From assembly GCA_020722965.1 (NCBI GenBank), contig DYJT01000001.1, positions 166,411-221,905 of the forward strand: a stretch of DNA of 55,495 bases, read 5' to 3'. Shown here in pieces: positions 53,645 through 55,495 of the stretch. Position 1 is the first letter of the stretch; each line of letters begins with the position of its first letter. Below the pieces are notes generated by a model. The model was not told the origin of the DNA. It worked only from the letters and a program-made list of their open reading frames with translations, and searched no databases. The DNA comes from Brachyspira murdochii (GTDB lineage Bacteria; Spirochaetota; JAAYUW01). Made by a program: the position numbers and the translations under genes.

Positions 53645-55237
53645 TTAAGCTTGTTTGATTTTAATTTTGTCCCCACCCATCATGTAAAAACCAACTTCCA
53701 TCTGATCGGTATTTTCTGTTTTAAATTCTCTTGTAATTTCACCATTGTAAATAACTAAAATTCTATCTGACAATGAGAATATCTCTTCAAGTTCAAGCGA
53801 AATAAGTAAAATGGCATAGTTAGCGTCTCTCATCTCTAATATTCTTTTATGAATATATTCAATTGCCCCAACATCAAGACCCCTGGTGGGTTGAACAATA
53901 AGAGCAAATTTTGGAGTCTTAGAAAACTCTCTTGCTAAGATTACTTTCTGCTGATTTCCACCCGATAGATTTGAAGCATAATTTTTTGAATTAGGAGTCC
54001 TTATATCAAATTTTTTAATAAGATCTTCTGAAAATTCATAAATAGTATTCCATTTTAATAAACCTTTTTTCCAATATTTTCCATTTTCCTGAACCCCAAG
54101 TACAAGATTTTCTGCAACCTGCATATCTAAAATAAGTCCATGTTTTTGCCTATCGGCTGGGACTATAGAAATTCCACTTTTTAATCTTTCTTTAACATAA
54201 TTTTTATCAAAAAAAATATTATTTAATATAGAACTAAGGTTTTTATGTTTACTTTTATCATTTATAGATAATGGTTTGTTATCAAAAATTATTGATCCAT
54301 CGAAAGATTCTCTATAACCAATGATAGCCTCAGCTAATTCTGTCTGCCCATTTCCATCTACCCCGGCTATTCCGACAATTTCACCAGGGTAAACACTTAA
54401 ACTTAAATTATTTACAGCTTTAATCTTCTTATTATTGTAAACTGTGAGATCCTTAATTTCGATAATTGGTTTGTCTGCTCTTTGTTTAGGGGTTCTTGTA
54501 ACAGTGAGGACAACATCTCTTCCTACCATTAGATTTGCAAGTTCATTTTTAGTGACATTGCCTATTAATTTTTCACCAACAATTTTACCCCTTCTTAATA
54601 TGTAGACTCTATTTGCGATATCTAAGACCTCTTCAAGTTTATGTGTAATTATGATAACCGAAACCCCGGTTTTGACTAGATTTTTTATAACAAAAAACAA
54701 TTTTTCTATCTCTTGAGGAGTTAGAACAGCAGTTGGTTCATCAAGTATTAGAATTTTTGCCTTTCTATAGAGGGCTTTTAATATTTCAACTCTTTGTTGA
54801 AGACCAACAGAAAGGTTTTCAATCTTTTCATCAGGATCTACCTCAAGTTGGAATTTCATGGATATCTGTTTTACTTTTTCTCTGGCATCTTTATAATTGA
54901 TAAAACCATATCTTGTGGGTTCTTCGCCAAGGATTATATTTTCTGTTACACTTAAATTTTCAACAAGCATAAAATGCTGGTGAACCATACCAAGATTGTT
55001 TTTTATTGCGTCTTTCGGGGAATGAAATACGACTTTTTTACCCTCAAGGAAAATATCTCCCGAAGTAGGTTTATATAGCCCATAAAGTATATTCATCAGG
55101 GTAGATTTACCCGCTCCATTTTCACCAAGTAATGCAAGAATTTCACCTTTTTTTAAATTTATGGAAATATTTTCGTTTGCTATAACCTTAGGGAATTTTT
55201 TTGTAATATTATCCATTTGTAAAATAAACTCTTCCAT
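53645..55237 (-). CDS. Nucleoside/BMP-type ABC transporter ATP-binding protein (NupO/YufO-like)
   Basis: Double ABC ATPase of 530 residues for a BMP-family importer. The first domain has Walker A GENGAGKST, Q-loop HQHFMLVENLSVTEN, signature LSVGLQQRVEILKAL and Walker B ILILDEPTAVLTPQE. The second has a degenerate Walker A (GVDGNGQTEL), SIVPADRQKHGL, signature LSGGNQQK and Walker B ALIVQPTRGLDVGA. The HFMLV and LSVGxQQRVEILKxL patterns are typical of the YufO group, not MglA. An extra ~20-residue insertion (ILNNIFFDKNYVKERLK) lies in the second domain. AAGGAG is the ribosome site. It is the first gene of the operon seen; neither a BMP lipoprotein nor a second permease is in the window. Confidence 0.92.
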   Translation of the reverse strand: MEEFILQMDNITKKFPKVIANENISINLKKGEILALLGENGAGKSTLMNILYGLYKPTSGDIFLEGKKVVFHSPKDAIKNNLGMVHQHFMLVENLSVTENIILGEEPTRYGFINYKDAREKVKQISMKFQLEVDPDEKIENLSVGLQQRVEILKALYRKAKILILDEPTAVLTPQEIEKLFFVIKNLVKTGVSVIIITHKLEEVLDIANRVYILRRGKIVGEKLIGNVTKNELANLMVGRDVVLTVTRTPKQRADKPIIEIKDLTVYNNKKIKAVNNLSLSVYPGEIVGIAGVDGNGQTELAEAIIGYRESFDGSIIFDNKPLSINDKSKHKNLSSILNNIFFDKNYVKERLKSGISIVPADRQKHGLILDMQVAENLVLGVQENGKYWKKGLLKWNTIYEFSEDLIKKFDIRTPNSKNYASNLSGGNQQKVILAREFSKTPKFALIVQPTRGLDVGAIEYIHKRILEMRDANYAILLISLELEEIFSLSDRILVIYNGEITREFKTENTDQMEVGFYMMGGDKIKIKQA

Positions 55238-55495
55238 TTAAAAAAACTCCTTTACTCCTTGTTATGCATTTTTATAAATACTTTAATGGTGCCTATAGTC
55301 ACAACAAAAATTTAAAATATACAATTGCCTAGAAGATAATAATATTATTTAAAATATTTTCAACAAAAGACATTATTTTTTTAATTCTTCAATAAATAGG
55401 TGCAAAAAAATCTAAAAAAAATACATGAAATAAATAAAAGAAATGCCATAAATAAACAAATGAAAACAAATAAAACCTTATCTCTTATCTCTTAT
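55238..55495. other. AT-rich region upstream of the nucleoside-type transporter
   Basis: About 258 bp to the window edge with no credible ORF on either strand. The end repeats TTATCTCTTATCTCTTAT. It should hold the promoter of the minus-strand transporter genes, but no box stands out, and no purine-riboswitch fold was found. Confidence 0.5.

Noticed and set aside
55238..55330. Purine-type riboswitch before the nucleoside-type transporter
   Set aside because: On the minus strand I could not form the three-way junction or find the conserved loop bases.

Overview
The window is a low-GC (about 30%) bacterial chromosome segment that is densely coded. I see no rRNA, phage, transposase or CRISPR. 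Several genes point to a spirochaete, probably an anaerobic, flagellated and possibly deep-branching one. Threonyl-tRNA synthetase lacks the N-terminal TGS domain and reads like the Borrelia enzyme. The FlgM protein has the short Treponema-type layout and sits behind a sigma-28-like promoter. A DUF3798 lipoprotein heads an ABC transporter operon of a kind common in treponemes. Outer-membrane and periplasmic proteins show a diderm envelope. Some content is shared with Firmicutes, notably class III fructose-1,6-bisphosphatase, a 2,4-diaminopentanoate dehydrogenase, and the tRNA-Ser/SRP RNA/dnaX/ybaB/recR order. The species assignment is inference.

Layout. 1-12.1 kb (+): the end of a DUF819 membrane protein, a GNAT-like protein, an MFS transporter, DUF2804, thrS, polA, a DppA-type D-aminopeptidase, a CapA-like protein and a BaiN-like flavoprotein. 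12.1-13.2 kb (-): a secreted TPR protein. 13.3-15.3 kb (+): tRNA-Thr and fbp. 15.4-16.75 kb (-): rarA. 16.9-38.8 kb (+): 2,4-diaminopentanoate dehydrogenase with an EamA transporter; groL, its terminator, a 40-bp tandem repeat and an SDR; the DUF3798 ABC transporter operon with a small membrane protein; slyD; mscS, an M28 peptidase, an RNA m5C methyltransferase and an ABC-2 exporter; then tRNA-Ser, SRP RNA, dnaX, ybaB, recR and cysS. 38.8-40 kb (-): a cytoplasmic TPR protein. 40.1-42.7 kb (+): rpsU, rsmI, flgM and a degenerate Fe-ADH-fold protein. 42.7-46.6 kb (-): a FecR-like helical secreted protein and a beta-barrel protein. 46.6-48.4 kb (+): tRNA-Leu, surE and a TPR protein. 48.4-55.2 kb (-): a cyclase-like/ATPase/TPR giant, an alpha/beta hydrolase homologue, and the permease and ATPase of a nucleoside-type ABC importer.

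How the genes work together. Much of the window is housekeeping: translation, replication and repair, and protein folding. The accessory part is about uptake and the envelope. It includes two ABC importers of the MglA/BMP superfamily, one ABC-2 exporter, three secondary or permease-like carriers, extracytoplasmic peptidases and an OMP/periplasmic pair. Three enzyme-family proteins (the Fe-ADH homologue, the cyclase-like protein and the alpha/beta hydrolase homologue) lack residues normally needed for catalysis. The most worthwhile leads are the DUF3798 transporter with its small partner, the putative dnaX frameshift site, the sigma-28 promoter at flgM, the degenerate enzymes, the paired OMP/FecR-like genes, and a DUF2804 gene whose strong ribosome binding site points at no ordinary start codon.
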